64,000 nucleotides of DNA, from contig NZ_AWXC01000008.1 in assembly GCF_000479005.1 (NCBI RefSeq), forward strand, positions 124,001-188,000. Direction: 5' to 3'. Source of the stretch: Prevotella sp. BV3P1 (GTDB lineage: Bacteria; Bacteroidota; Bacteroidia; Bacteroidales; Bacteroidaceae). Under the pieces are notes generated by a model. The model was not told where the DNA came from. It saw only the letters and a list, made by a program, of their open reading frames with translations, and ran no database searches. Shown one piece after another: positions 16,693-26,356 of the stretch. Position numbers and translations under genes: made by a program. The stretch's first letter is position 1, and each line of letters starts with the position of its first letter.

Positions 16693-17745
16693 TTAATATT
16701 CTTGGTAGTATTTCTGAATTTGCTGCCAGTCGTGTGTTTTCGTCAAAGCCAGCATCAACAATACGCGTGCCTTCTGAGGATTGAGGTTGAGAGATGCCAC
16801 GAAATGATATTTGTTGTCATCTACCTCAGCATTCAAGTTGGTAGGACCTGTGGGTACGCGGCTTGAACGAACGATTTGGATGCCACTATTCTGTGCTTTG
16901 ATAGCCACGTCGAAAACGTCTTTGTAGAAGTTGCCATCGCCAACACCTGCCAACACAATGCCATCGTACTTGGCATCAACGAATGCCTTGATAGGAAGGT
17001 CAGAGCAGTTGGAGTAACCGTAAATGATGCCCACCTGTGGCAACTTGTTGAGGTTGTCCACGTTGAATACTGATTCTGTTCCACGTTTGTAGGCTGGTGT
17101 TTGCAGATAGTAAGCCTTGCCATTGAACACGTTACCAATTTGACCATAGATGCCACCCTTGAACGTACCGCAGTCGGTGGTATGTGTCTTGATGACCGAT
17201 TTGGCGTCAAACAGTTGGTCGTTCATGCAAACCATCACGCCCTTGTCGCGCGATTCGGGTGTAGCAATGGCAGCCACTGCGTTGTACAGGTTGGCGGGTC
17301 CGTCGGCAGAGATGGCTGTGGCCGAACGCATGGCACCTACCAAGATGACAGGTTTGTTGCTGTGTACGGTGAGGCTCAAGAAGTAAGCAGTCTCTTCCAT
17401 GGTGTCGGTTCCATGAGTGATCAGCACGCCGTCGTAACCTTCTTGGTTGAGCAGCTGGTTGATTCGTTTGGCCAGTTTCAGCCACACTTGGTCGTTCATG
17501 TCCTGACTACCGATGTTGCAAATTTGCTCACCTGATACGTCAGCAATGTCTTTAATCTGCGGAACGGCAGCAATCAAGGTTTCCACACCCAGTTGGCCGG
17601 CATTGTAAGCAGATGATGTAGAACTTGTGGATACACCAGCAATGGTGCCACCTGTTGCCAGGATGCGAACCTTAGGTTTGGCACATAGACCAACGGTAAC
17701 GAACAATGCAACAATCACCAGGATGTTGATACGTAAATGTTTCAT
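16693..17745 (-). CDS. ansB: Periplasmic L-asparaginase, type II
   Basis: Hydrolyses L-asparagine to aspartate and ammonia. 350 residues; signal peptide MKHLRINILVIVALFVTVGLCA indicates a periplasmic enzyme. Both active-site threonine motifs are present: RILATGGTIAG at about 28-38 and LITHGTDTMEETAYFL at about 109-124. The C-terminal region carries the expected GVGDGNFY and SSRVPTGPT motifs. It is 32 bases downstream of the Dcu antiporter gene and 30 bases upstream of the porin gene, so the four genes are almost surely one transcript. A type II enzyme beside DcuB would let the cell convert external asparagine before uptake as aspartate. Confidence 0.93.
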   Translation of the reverse strand: MKHLRINILVIVALFVTVGLCAKPKVRILATGGTIAGVSTSSTSSAYNAGQLGVETLIAAVPQIKDIADVSGEQICNIGSQDMNDQVWLKLAKRINQLLNQEGYDGVLITHGTDTMEETAYFLSLTVHSNKPVILVGAMRSATAISADGPANLYNAVAAIATPESRDKGVMVCMNDQLFDAKSVIKTHTTDCGTFKGGIYGQIGNVFNGKAYYLQTPAYKRGTESVFNVDNLNKLPQVGIIYGYSNCSDLPIKAFVDAKYDGIVLAGVGDGNFYKDVFDVAIKAQNSGIQIVRSSRVPTGPTNLNAEVDDNKYHFVASLNLNPQKARVLLMLALTKTHDWQQIQKYYQEY

Positions 17746-17777
17746 AATAAATTGTTTTTAAGTGATTAAATATGATA

Positions 17778-19124
17778 TCAATAAAATAATTGCGTGATCA
17801 AGAAAGCCAGTGCGATGGACACGATGGTTGTGATGAATCCTGACAACTGGAAACTGTGATTGATGACGTACCGACCGATGCGTGTGGTGCCGGTTCGGTC
17901 AAAATTGATGGCTGCCACCTCGGTGGGGTAGTTGGGCATGAAGAAATAACCGTTGCAGGCAGGGAACATCGCCAGCAGGTATAGCGGGTTGATGCCCAGC
18001 AACACACCCAGTGGATAGATGGTACGCACGGTGGCTGCCTGTGAGAACAGCATGATGCTCATGATGAAGAGGATGACGGCGAACAAGAACGGAGCTGCCT
18101 GAACCCAATCGGCCAGGTGAGTTACGAAAAAGTCTTTGTTGCCATTGAAAAAGGTGTCGCCCATCCAGGCAATACCGAAGATGCTCACCATGGCGTTCAT
18201 GCCGGCAGCAAAGACAGTTCCCTTGGCAGCTGTGGCCACATTGCCTTTGCCCACAAGTAAAATCAACGCAGCTGCCGACATCATCACAATCTCGATCATC
18301 TCGGAGGTAGCTATCGGCGTCATCACGCCGTCTACCATGTGATGAGGCTTCAGTTGAGGGAACAAACCGAATGTTACCACCAGCGCAACACCCAGCAAGA
18401 AAGCATACACGGAGTATTTTGCGCGTGGGTTGGGGTTGGCGTTTATTTGCTGCATGCGTTTCTGCTCTTCTTCCGGATTGATTTCACCAGAAGCCACCTT
18501 GGCTTGGTAGATGGGGTCGTCTTCCAACTCTTTGCCTATTCGGTTCTGCACAAACGCTGCCACGAGGATGGCTACGAAAGAGGCAGGAATGCACACGAAC
18601 ATCACATCTGCCAGGTCGATGCCTTTCAAGCCCAGAATATCTGTACTGATGATGGCTGCCGTAGCGGCACTCACAGGACTACCGGTGATGCCCAGCGAAG
18701 CAGCGATGACGCTGACGCTCATCGGTCTTTCGGGTCTAATTTTGTTGGCCTGGGCTATTTCAGAAATGATGGGAAGCAGGGAATAACAGGTGTGCGCCGT
18801 GCCTGCCAACAGACAGAACATCCAGCATGCCAACGGACCGTAATAGGTGATTTGACTGGGATGCTTGCGCAAGAACTTGCCCGTGACACCCACCAGATAG
18901 TCTAAACCTCCCGTAGCTTGTAGGGATGAGGCTGCTACAATAACCGAAACAATAATCATCATCACATCGATGGGTGCTTTTCCCGGTGCCAGACCGAAGG
19001 CAAAAACCAATAGGAAAGTACCTACCATGCCGTAGATACCCATGCCGATGCCGCCTACGCGAGCACCAATGAAGATGAACCCAAATACAATGAGTAATTG
19101 TAAGATGATGAGTGTAGTAGCCAT
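17778..19124 (-). CDS. dcuB: Anaerobic C4-dicarboxylate antiporter (DcuA/DcuB family)
   Basis: A 448-residue inner-membrane protein with about ten to twelve hydrophobic segments and the Dcu-family signatures LQATGGLDYLVGVTGKFLRK, HPSQITYYGPLACWMFCLLA and PVSAATAAIISTDILGLKGI. Dcu proteins exchange aspartate, fumarate or malate for succinate during fumarate respiration. First gene of the operon with ansB, a porin and aspA. The 324-base upstream gap has a near -7 box (TTACTTTG on the minus strand near 19157) and several TTAA-rich palindromic bits, but no operator that I can name. Confidence 0.92.
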   Translation of the reverse strand: MATTLIILQLLIVFGFIFIGARVGGIGMGIYGMVGTFLLVFAFGLAPGKAPIDVMMIIVSVIVAASSLQATGGLDYLVGVTGKFLRKHPSQITYYGPLACWMFCLLAGTAHTCYSLLPIISEIAQANKIRPERPMSVSVIAASLGITGSPVSAATAAIISTDILGLKGIDLADVMFVCIPASFVAILVAAFVQNRIGKELEDDPIYQAKVASGEINPEEEQKRMQQINANPNPRAKYSVYAFLLGVALVVTFGLFPQLKPHHMVDGVMTPIATSEMIEIVMMSAAALILLVGKGNVATAAKGTVFAAGMNAMVSIFGIAWMGDTFFNGNKDFFVTHLADWVQAAPFLFAVILFIMSIMLFSQAATVRTIYPLGVLLGINPLYLLAMFPACNGYFFMPNYPTEVAAINFDRTGTTRIGRYVINHSFQLSGFITTIVSIALAFLITQLFY

Positions 19125-19448
19125 TTGTTTTTACTTGCAGTTTTAGTAATGCGACCGCAAAGTAAAGAAAATCATAATAGGGTAATCGTGTTTTTATGTT
19201 AATAAATGTAATAGTTAACACTAATTAACCGATATGAGGGCTGTTGTGTTTCTTTTTGTTACCTGTATTGGTTTATTTTAGTGCAATATCTGTGCGCCAT
19301 TTGCTATCAAAAACAATGAATCCGATATCAACTCGCATCATCTTTGTCGTCAAACATGTGATAATATGCTTGTGGATATTGTCTGGGTAGTTAGACTTCA
19401 GATTGAGAAGCCTGTTCTCTCCATACGAGAGGTGCGAACAAGGTCGGG
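19125..19448. other. Intergenic region upstream of dcuB
   Basis: Carries the dcuB promoter region (CAAAGTAA near 19157, one mismatch from a minus-strand -7 box) and, in the distal half, the end region of the polysaccharide operon. No gene and no clear terminator hairpin are seen. Confidence 0.5.
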
Positions 19449-20111
19449 TTAGAAAACTTTACCGAATGCGATGTTGATGAAGGTTTTGGTTAGTATTTTC
19501 ATATCGAACCACCATGACCGATGTTCCAGGTAATACAAGTCGAGATCCAGTCGTTTCAACATTTTCTCCATGGTGTCCGTGTAGCCGTTGTATAGGGTTG
19601 CATACGAGGTGACACCAGGACGGATTTGGTAAAGGTAGGCGTACCTGGAATCGTGCTTCATGATTTGGTCGATGTAAAACTTTCGTTCCGGCCGTGGTCC
19701 GATGAAGGCCATGTCCCCTTTAACCACGTTCCACAGTTGCGGTAGTTCGTCCAAGTGATGTGTGCGCAGATATCTGCCTATCTTGGTCATGCGCTTGTCG
19801 TGTTGGTGCCTGTATAGTTGCGGTCCATCTTTCTCTGCGTCGATGCACATGCTGCGGAACTTGTAAATGGTGAAAGGTCGGCCGAAGCGTCCAATTCGTT
19901 CCTGTTTGAAGATCACGGGTCCGCTGTCTTCACGCTTAACCAAGCAATAACAAAGCAGAAACAAGGGCGAGAAAACAATCAGTGCAAGGATGGCAATCAA
20001 GAAGTCGGCGGCGCGCTTGACGTTACGCTCCAGCTCGTTCATACCGTCGGGGATGTACCGGGGGTTATCGATGTCGTCGTTGTATTTGATGTAGGGCGGG
20101 ATTGTCTTCAC
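19449..20111 (-). CDS. Initiating sugar transferase (undecaprenyl-phosphate glycosyl-1-phosphate transferase)
   Basis: 220 residues, the short catalytic form of the bacterial sugar transferase family, with one hydrophobic re-entrant segment (ADFLIAILALIVFSPLFLLC, about 35-56) and the signature KFRSMCIDAEKDGP, LRTHHLDELPQLWNVVKGDM and AFIGPRPE. The family moves a sugar 1-phosphate from a nucleotide sugar onto undecaprenyl phosphate, the first step of the repeat unit. It is the last gene of the polysaccharide operon. The sugar (glucose, galactose or a HexNAc) is not readable. A 220-base spacer separates it from LicD; it could have its own promoter. Confidence 0.9.
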   Translation of the reverse strand: MKTIPPYIKYNDDIDNPRYIPDGMNELERNVKRAADFLIAILALIVFSPLFLLCYCLVKREDSGPVIFKQERIGRFGRPFTIYKFRSMCIDAEKDGPQLYRHQHDKRMTKIGRYLRTHHLDELPQLWNVVKGDMAFIGPRPERKFYIDQIMKHDSRYAYLYQIRPGVTSYATLYNGYTDTMEKMLKRLDLDLYYLEHRSWWFDMKILTKTFINIAFGKVF

Positions 20112-20331
20112 CTTGTAACTTTTATCATATAACGCAGCTTTACTTGGCTTATTATGTACAATGCTTCATATTTTTGAATGAGGTGAATTCCAACAAGTAA
20201 ACGTACTACGATGCAACTGTAATAACATTCAATCAGCTAACAAGCTACCGATACTTCACCTTATTTCTTTCGGCAGACAAGTTGCGTTCTTTCAAACAAA
20301 CCCCTATTGAGCGTATTATAGTTCCTTTTCG

Positions 20332-21201
20332 TTACATTCTTTTGCCAAACATCTTTTCCATAATCTCCTTTCGAGAGTATCTTTTTTCTAAATCTATAAA
20401 ATATCGGTAGTGTTGTGATTGGCGTTGTGTGGCTGGGGGAGGAGTCATGTAGTCGCCATAGTATGTTTTCAAAACTTTGTCATAGTTTGAGGGTACAGTT
20501 ATTTCCAAATCCTCAAAAGCTAATTTTATTCCGTCTCCAAACCAGTCTTTAGAAAATATCACACTTAGACTACTTTTTACGTCATAAGTCCATATCTTAT
20601 TTGTTTCTGGAATAGAAAGCAAAACTCCTTGTATCTTCTTAATACCCATCTTGGCAATACCCCTAAACGGCTTAAGGATGTTGTAAAACAGCAACTTTGG
20701 CAAAAAGCTAACTTCACATTTCTTTAGATGTGTGCGCACCTCGATTGAAGAATAGGTTCTGTAACTCCGTCCATACACGAGCCACAGTATCCTATATATC
20801 CAATTTATTCTTTTCAGAAACTTTCCCTTATGGTTATCGTAATTATCCAAAGGGAAAATATCTAAATATAATCCCATTAATGCCTCGCCCTCACGCTCAA
20901 TGATAGTAGAGTTGCGGTCGCAAAATTTAGCAAAGTATAGGTAATATCCCTTATCTTTATCATCAATTATTTCGTAGTTTGTTCCATTTAGTGAACTTCT
21001 CAGAGATAACAGTTTATCGTAATCCTTTCGTGGCATCCATACGTCTATATCATCATCCCAAGGTATCATGCCTTTATGCCTTACTGCTCCTAATGCCGTA
21101 CCGTATGCGGCATAATAAATAAGGTGGTGTTCATCACAAAAAGCTATAAACGCCTTGAAAAGGGTAAGTAAGCTATTGTTTAATTGAGAATCCATACTCA
21201 A
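20332..21201 (-). CDS. LicD-family phosphotransferase
   Basis: 289 residues. The core YYAAYGTALGAVRHKGMIPW followed by DDDIDVWMPRKDYDKL (about 30-64) is the LicD/FKTN nucleotidyltransferase-fold motif with its metal-binding aspartates. LicD proteins add phosphocholine or a similar phospho-substituent to surface glycans. No choline uptake or licABC genes are nearby, so the donor may be another CDP- or phospholipid-linked group. Starts 12 bases after the preceding glycosyltransferase stop. Confidence 0.88.
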   Translation of the reverse strand: MSMDSQLNNSLLTLFKAFIAFCDEHHLIYYAAYGTALGAVRHKGMIPWDDDIDVWMPRKDYDKLLSLRSSLNGTNYEIIDDKDKGYYLYFAKFCDRNSTIIEREGEALMGLYLDIFPLDNYDNHKGKFLKRINWIYRILWLVYGRSYRTYSSIEVRTHLKKCEVSFLPKLLFYNILKPFRGIAKMGIKKIQGVLLSIPETNKIWTYDVKSSLSVIFSKDWFGDGIKLAFEDLEITVPSNYDKVLKTYYGDYMTPPPATQRQSQHYRYFIDLEKRYSRKEIMEKMFGKRM

Positions 21202-21213
21202 ATATATTAAAAT

Positions 21214-21969
21214 TTAAATTAGAAACTTAACGAATGCTCTATATGCGTAATGTAAATAATAATACATAGAGGAAATTAAACCTAAGTGTTCATGGTGTCT
21301 GTATATATACCATTGCCATGTACATAGTTTTAATTTGTTGGCTGTTATGGAATTAGAATGTATACGATAGACAGCAGTTACCGTATTTGTATTGAGGGCA
21401 GTCCACCCACGTCTTAAAATATCCAACCATAACACATAGTCTTCATGGTGAATGTTCTTCTGCATCACTTTTCCCACCTTTTGAGTATCGTAAATGCCAG
21501 TAAGATTTCCTATTGTGTTCCCTTTAAGGTACTTGGCGTATGTAAGGCTTTTAGGCGCATGTACAATCCTGTTATTTCGCTTGCCTTGCGCATCCATTTT
21601 TTCATAATCAGAATATACGATAGCAACATCTTTGTTGTCGAATAATGGTATCTGGTCAGACAGCTTGTTGGGAAGCCATTTATCATCACTATCACAAAAG
21701 GCGATGTACCGTCCTTTAGCATGTTTTATGGAGTTGTTGCGTGCTGCAGCAGGACCATTGTTTCCATCTACATAAAACACCTTGATACGTTTGTCGCATT
21801 GCTCTATTTGTTGTAAGAGTTTAATGGTTGATGTGTCAGTAGATCCATCATCTGTAATCAAAATCTCAAAATTTTGATACGTTTGTTGCAAGATGCTGTC
21901 TACACACTCTTTAATATAAATACCAGAGTTATAACAGGGGATGATGACAGAAACTAAATCGGTGTTCAT
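21214..21969 (-). CDS. Glycosyltransferase family 2
   Basis: 251 residues. N-terminal GT-A fold: VSVIIPCYNSGIYIKECVDS, LITDDGSTDTS and the metal-binding AFCDSDDKW at about 89-97. Adds one sugar to the lipid-linked repeat unit in the cytoplasm. Its first 12 codons and about 35 bases upstream are nearly identical to those of the next glycosyltransferase gene upstream (22050-22859), although the rest differs, so the 5' ends share a recent history. Confidence 0.9.
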   Translation of the reverse strand: MNTDLVSVIIPCYNSGIYIKECVDSILQQTYQNFEILITDDGSTDTSTIKLLQQIEQCDKRIKVFYVDGNNGPAAARNNSIKHAKGRYIAFCDSDDKWLPNKLSDQIPLFDNKDVAIVYSDYEKMDAQGKRNNRIVHAPKSLTYAKYLKGNTIGNLTGIYDTQKVGKVMQKNIHHEDYVLWLDILRRGWTALNTNTVTAVYRIHSNSITANKLKLCTWQWYIYRHHEHLGLISSMYYYLHYAYRAFVKFLI

Positions 21970-22049
21970 AAGTAGTTTGTTCTATAAGTCCAAAGAGTTG
22001 TTTTTGAATAGGAAATCATAAATACTCATTTGCGGTATTACTTATTAAG

Positions 22050-22859
22050 TTATGCCATCAAATTTCTAATAGTTGCTACAATACGCGAGATAAAAAGCAA
22101 TGGATTATATTTACTTATATGAGGAAGATAAGCGTGGCCGTATGCGCATATTAATTTCCGTGCAATTTCTAATCTTTGTTCGAAATTCCTTTCTGTATAG
22201 GTTGCAGAATTATCACGCTTTACTCTATAATAGATAACGTCTGATTTTGCAAAGGAGAATCCATTAATCTTATCTGAAATAAGAAACATAAAGAGAGCAT
22301 CTTCTCCTATTGAAAGCTGATTATTAAATCGTCTGTTTTCAATAATTGCTTTTGGTATCAATTTTACACAAGCTGTAGACAAAAAACTGCGCACTTTAAA
22401 TTTTGATACATGATTGATGTCTTTTAAATTTAGATAAGTAGCATGAAGATAGTATGGTAGTTGCTTTTGAGTTTTTTCTTCTATTTGTATTACGTTAGAA
22501 ATCATTATATGGTCGGGATTTGCTACTTCTAATAATCCTCTTAGATAATTATTCGACACCCAATCATCGTCGTCAATAAAAGTGATGTATTCTCCTCGTG
22601 CATTGTCCAAGCCTATGTTGCGAGCATTCGATACGCCTGCAACGTCAGTTTGCAAAAGCAAGGTTTTGATTCCCTGAAACTTTTGTTGCAAAAACAACTT
22701 AATGTCAGTGTGATAAGGTTCATTGCATCCATTCAGTACTATAATAACTTCGTAGCGTTGTTTGTCTATATCCTGTCTGGCAACACTCTCTAAGCATCTG
22801 TAAATATAGTTGCCTGGTTTGTAAGAGGGTATGATGACAGAAATTAAATCGGTGTTCAT
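22050..22859 (-). CDS. Glycosyltransferase family 2
   Basis: 269 residues. GT-A motifs: ISVIIPSYKPGNYIYRCLES, a strand ending VIIVLNGCN, and ITFIDDDDWVSNNYL at about 92-106 with the DDD metal motif. A cytoplasmic sugar transferase of the repeat unit. A TATCTTTG box on the minus strand at 22998-23005, in the 422-base gap before it, could give this distal part of the operon its own promoter. Confidence 0.9.
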   Translation of the reverse strand: MNTDLISVIIPSYKPGNYIYRCLESVARQDIDKQRYEVIIVLNGCNEPYHTDIKLFLQQKFQGIKTLLLQTDVAGVSNARNIGLDNARGEYITFIDDDDWVSNNYLRGLLEVANPDHIMISNVIQIEEKTQKQLPYYLHATYLNLKDINHVSKFKVRSFLSTACVKLIPKAIIENRRFNNQLSIGEDALFMFLISDKINGFSFAKSDVIYYRVKRDNSATYTERNFEQRLEIARKLICAYGHAYLPHISKYNPLLFISRIVATIRNLMA

Positions 22860-23281
22860 AAGTGGTTTATTTTATAATTCCAACGAGTTGTCTTTATTTG
22901 TACACCTCTGAATTTTGTAACGCTATCAGTTATGACAAATACTTATTGCGTGCTGTTGTTTACTTTATCTGTTTAGCTAATTTTATTTTTCTTATTACAA
23001 AGATAATTATATTTTTTTGATTAAGGATAGTATTCATTTGAAAGTGTTGTACAGAGGGCACGCTACAAGGATAGCAATGTGAGCTTGGTTATCTGTTTTC
23101 TTTGCAATATGACTTTTTTGTTTTGTAGTTTTCATCATGCTGGCACAACTTTATTCAACACCTATTTTAAATCAGATGGCATTTGTCAGTAAATTTAAAA
23201 TAGGGTGGAAAGGAGGGGACGAATAATAATGTTCCTACATCTTGTAATCTCTATCTGCTTACGGTTTTGTTAAAATAATTT
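22860..23281. other. AT-rich 422-bp gap inside the polysaccharide cluster
   Basis: No gene is seen. CAAAGATA at 22998-23005 is a possible minus-strand -7 box (TATCTTTG) without a good -33. The unusual length inside an otherwise tightly packed operon suggests an inserted or lost gene. Confidence 0.5.
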
Positions 23282-24340
23282 TCAAAATAGTTCTTCGAGC
23301 TTTCCCAAAGTGTTCATTATAGAAAATTTTTCTTTGGCGTAGCGGAAGGCTTCGTTACAATATATTTTCCGTACATCTTTATCTTTCATCCGATAAAGTG
23401 CATGTACAATATCTGCTATGTGTTTAGGTCTGATAACAATTCCTGTCTCACCGTCTTTTATAGTCTCAGTATTGCCTCCCACGTTGGTTACGATGGCTGC
23501 GCAGTGCATGTTAATAGCTTCAAGCAGAGCCATGGAGTGATTTTCATTGAGTGTAGGAAAAAGGAATATGTCACTATCTTTGAGAAGCTCGTAGACGTCA
23601 GTTCTATTTCCGAGGAGAAATAAACGTTTTTCGGCAATTTCTTCTTTACACTGCTCTTCGTAGTGATGAAGATAATCGCCACTTCCAACAATGACAAAAA
23701 CAAAGGCAGAGTCTTTGAAATTTTTGAGAGTCTCAATAATATATTGATGTCCTTTTCTAATTACGACACGCCCAACAGAGATGACTATGATTTTATTTTC
23801 AGGAATATTCAGTTCTTTTCTAAGCTTTCCTGAGCTAATTTTATTGATGTCAACATTAGGGAAAGTATTGTAAATTACACCTTTGTTAGCTCCAGCCTTA
23901 GCGAGCTTTAAAGGTTTTACAATTTTCTGTTCTGCTTGGCAAACCGTAAAAATGCTATCAGCCATTCTTATTTCCAAGGGTTCTATAATGTATTTAAGAA
24001 TTATTTTCCTGAAGGTTCTTTCTGGTACATCCCAGTCGGATCCGTGGACACAAACAATTATCTTTTTGACATTTGAAAGTTTTGCAGCCAAAACCATTAA
24101 AAAGCCAATATATTGCAAGGCCCGCACGAGAGCTACATCGGCATGCTCTGCATTGATAAGTTTCCAATAAGAGCGTACGAACTTCATACCTTTGATAGGG
24201 TTGAAATGTAGCACACGGTCGCTGATGCCTATTTCTTTAATCTCGTACTTCTTCGAGAGGTAGGAGTTCAAGATGTTTTGATGAACGGTTTTTGGTCCAC
24301 CTTCTTTATATTTGGTATCAACTAAAAGAATCTTCTTCAT
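23282..24340 (-). CDS. Glycosyltransferase family 4
   Basis: 352 residues with a GT-B layout: N-terminal LLVDTKYKEGGPKTVHQNIL, domain linker near 190, and C-terminal Rossmann domain with VISVGRVVIRKGHQYIIETL at about 200-219 and the donor-binding FLFPTLNENHSMALLEAI, then TNVGGNTETIKDGETG near 290-305. Uses a nucleotide sugar with retention of configuration. One base separates it from the Wzy stop codon. The base composition is low in GC, as for its neighbours. Confidence 0.9.
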   Translation of the reverse strand: MKKILLVDTKYKEGGPKTVHQNILNSYLSKKYEIKEIGISDRVLHFNPIKGMKFVRSYWKLINAEHADVALVRALQYIGFLMVLAAKLSNVKKIIVCVHGSDWDVPERTFRKIILKYIIEPLEIRMADSIFTVCQAEQKIVKPLKLAKAGANKGVIYNTFPNVDINKISSGKLRKELNIPENKIIVISVGRVVIRKGHQYIIETLKNFKDSAFVFVIVGSGDYLHHYEEQCKEEIAEKRLFLLGNRTDVYELLKDSDIFLFPTLNENHSMALLEAINMHCAAIVTNVGGNTETIKDGETGIVIRPKHIADIVHALYRMKDKDVRKIYCNEAFRYAKEKFSIMNTLGKLEELF

Positions 24341-24341
24341 T

Positions 24342-25586
24342 TTATAGCATTTGTTCTTGTGTCCCGCAATGGGTTGAAAGTTCTTCTCTACTGCTTTTAT
24401 TTAATTCTTTATGATGTTCAGCGTAATATGTTTCGCTGTGTGCCGCAACGAGCATGAAAAAGGATATAAGCCAAATAGCATTATAAAATACGAAGAATAC
24501 ACCATAAAAAGAATAAATGACTCCAAAAGTGAAAAAGTAAAAATACATTTTATGATGGTGGATTTTGTATCTGCGCCATTGGCGGAGAGTGAAAACAGCC
24601 ATGAGTGCAATATATAAAGCCAAACCAATAAAACCCAAATTGACGAACGCTTCCAAATAAGAATTATGAGAAATTTGCCTAAAGCACGATACTCCTTGAT
24701 AATTGCCACTTCCAACCCCAAGAGGCATGTTTCGCAGTGCAACATTCGTGGCGTCATATACCAACATCATTCGACTATCTTCTGTTACGTCTGTTTCAGC
24801 TCGTTGTTTCAGGAAACTATTTTCATAGATATTGAGAATTTGTCCTGAAAGAGCCACAATGACAAGTGCTGCTGCTATAGAAAACTGGATTTTCTTTTTC
24901 AATCGTACGCCTCTTATGTAACGTTCATATAAAAGCATTCCATAAAGTGGAACTTGTATAATGATAATCTGTCGAGATGCTGTAAGTAGTGAAACGCCAA
25001 ACGAAACTGGAAGCATCAGCCAAAAGGAAAAAGCCCATAATCGCTTTATCCATCTATTTTTTGTTATCTGCCAGAGCATAAACGACAAAAAAGTGACAAA
25101 AAAAGTATAATATGCCATGGTATTGGCATTTAGTACCTCATCATTTAGTCGGTCGCTGTCATCGACCATCATTGTGAAGATGTTGTTAATGGCGTAATTC
25201 CATGCGCTGAGGTAGAGAATGATGTAGGTGAAGTAAATAAATTTTTGGTATTTGGAATAACGAGAAAGAATAGAAACTACATAGACCATCATAGCTGCTC
25301 CCAAAACCTGGTGTACTTCGTTTGCTGCTAAATCCTTGTCATCCGCCCAAAAATAAGCGATACAATCCCAAAGTAGCAAGGCGTACAAAATCTTTTCATA
25401 TAGGTTTGTTTTAAAGCCTTTATTGATAAGTGTGCATAATAGCACAGCCAATGGAATGGCAACATAGAGTCCAACCTTGTTCGCCGTGGGTGAATAAAGG
25501 CTTGCAAATGCAGCAAAGTACAAGCAGAGGATGCTTGTACAAATGTAGAGGTCTACTTGGATAAATCTTAACCGTTTTAGCTGCAT
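24342..25586 (-). CDS. O-antigen ligase/polymerase-like membrane protein (Wzy)
   Basis: 414 residues with about ten to twelve membrane helices and the large periplasmic loop typical of the O-antigen ligase/Wzy family, here around 270-320 with NMPLGVGSGNYQGVSCFRQI and HNSYLEAFVNLGFIGL. Polymerises lipid-linked repeat units in the periplasm. Being the only such protein in a Wzx/Wzz cluster, it is best read as the polymerase rather than a ligase. Low sequence conservation is usual for this family. Confidence 0.82.
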   Translation of the reverse strand: MQLKRLRFIQVDLYICTSILCLYFAAFASLYSPTANKVGLYVAIPLAVLLCTLINKGFKTNLYEKILYALLLWDCIAYFWADDKDLAANEVHQVLGAAMMVYVVSILSRYSKYQKFIYFTYIILYLSAWNYAINNIFTMMVDDSDRLNDEVLNANTMAYYTFFVTFLSFMLWQITKNRWIKRLWAFSFWLMLPVSFGVSLLTASRQIIIIQVPLYGMLLYERYIRGVRLKKKIQFSIAAALVIVALSGQILNIYENSFLKQRAETDVTEDSRMMLVYDATNVALRNMPLGVGSGNYQGVSCFRQISHNSYLEAFVNLGFIGLALYIALMAVFTLRQWRRYKIHHHKMYFYFFTFGVIYSFYGVFFVFYNAIWLISFFMLVAAHSETYYAEHHKELNKSSREELSTHCGTQEQML

Positions 25587-25591
25587 GTTTA

Positions 25592-26356
25592 TTATATTCT
25601 GTTAGCAACCATGGAAATGAAGCGTTTCATGGAAAGTTTCAGACCATTGGTGTGAATACCCAGCTCTTTACAAGCCTGGCACACTTCCCTGATTCCATCT
25701 TTATACGCTTGTGCGTCTTTGGTGCTTGCGCCGCCAGAAGTCATGGTGACAAAATCCATGGGAATATATTTTGTATGTATGTGATGTCGGTGAATATAAC
25801 GCGCAATGAGTTCAAAGTCACCAGCTATTTTGTATGTGGGGTCATAAGCCCCGTATGTCTTGATGATCGACCGCCTAACGTAGAATGAGGGATGTGGTGG
25901 AGCCCAACCAAATTTTAGGAGATATGGATGAAAAATTCTGCCTTTGCAACGATAGGAACATACATCTGGTGTCTCTTTTTGAACAGTGTGTATATCACCG
26001 TACACCGCATCTATGTCATCTGTAAATGCTTTTACTATCTTTTCAACTACGTCATTTGTGGTGAACCAGTCGTCAGAGTTTAAGATACCAACAATATCAC
26101 CAGTACTCCTTTCTATTCCTTTGTTCATCGCATCATAGATGCCGTTATCTGGCTCAGATATCCAATGAAACTTTCCATGGGGTCTTCTTTCGAATTTGCT
26201 CTCATATTGTTTCAACTTGTCAACTGTGTCATCTGTAGAGTTGCCGTCTATCACCCAGTACTCTATGTCTGGGTATGATTGTTGCAGAACCGACTCAATG
26301 GTTCTGTCCACTGTCTTTCTGCTGTTGTATGTCACGGTGATAATCGAAACTTTCAT
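25592..26356 (-). CDS. Glycosyltransferase family 2 (WcaA-like)
   Basis: 254 residues. KVSIITVTYNSRKTVDRTIE, EYWVIDGNSTDDT and VGILNSDDWFTTNDV (DxD-type metal motif near 95) define a GT-A enzyme of the type often annotated as colanic-acid glycosyltransferase. The start overlaps the flippase stop by 4 bases (ATGA), which shows translational coupling with Wzx. Confidence 0.9.
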   Translation of the reverse strand: MKVSIITVTYNSRKTVDRTIESVLQQSYPDIEYWVIDGNSTDDTVDKLKQYESKFERRPHGKFHWISEPDNGIYDAMNKGIERSTGDIVGILNSDDWFTTNDVVEKIVKAFTDDIDAVYGDIHTVQKETPDVCSYRCKGRIFHPYLLKFGWAPPHPSFYVRRSIIKTYGAYDPTYKIAGDFELIARYIHRHHIHTKYIPMDFVTMTSGGASTKDAQAYKDGIREVCQACKELGIHTNGLKLSMKRFISMVANRI

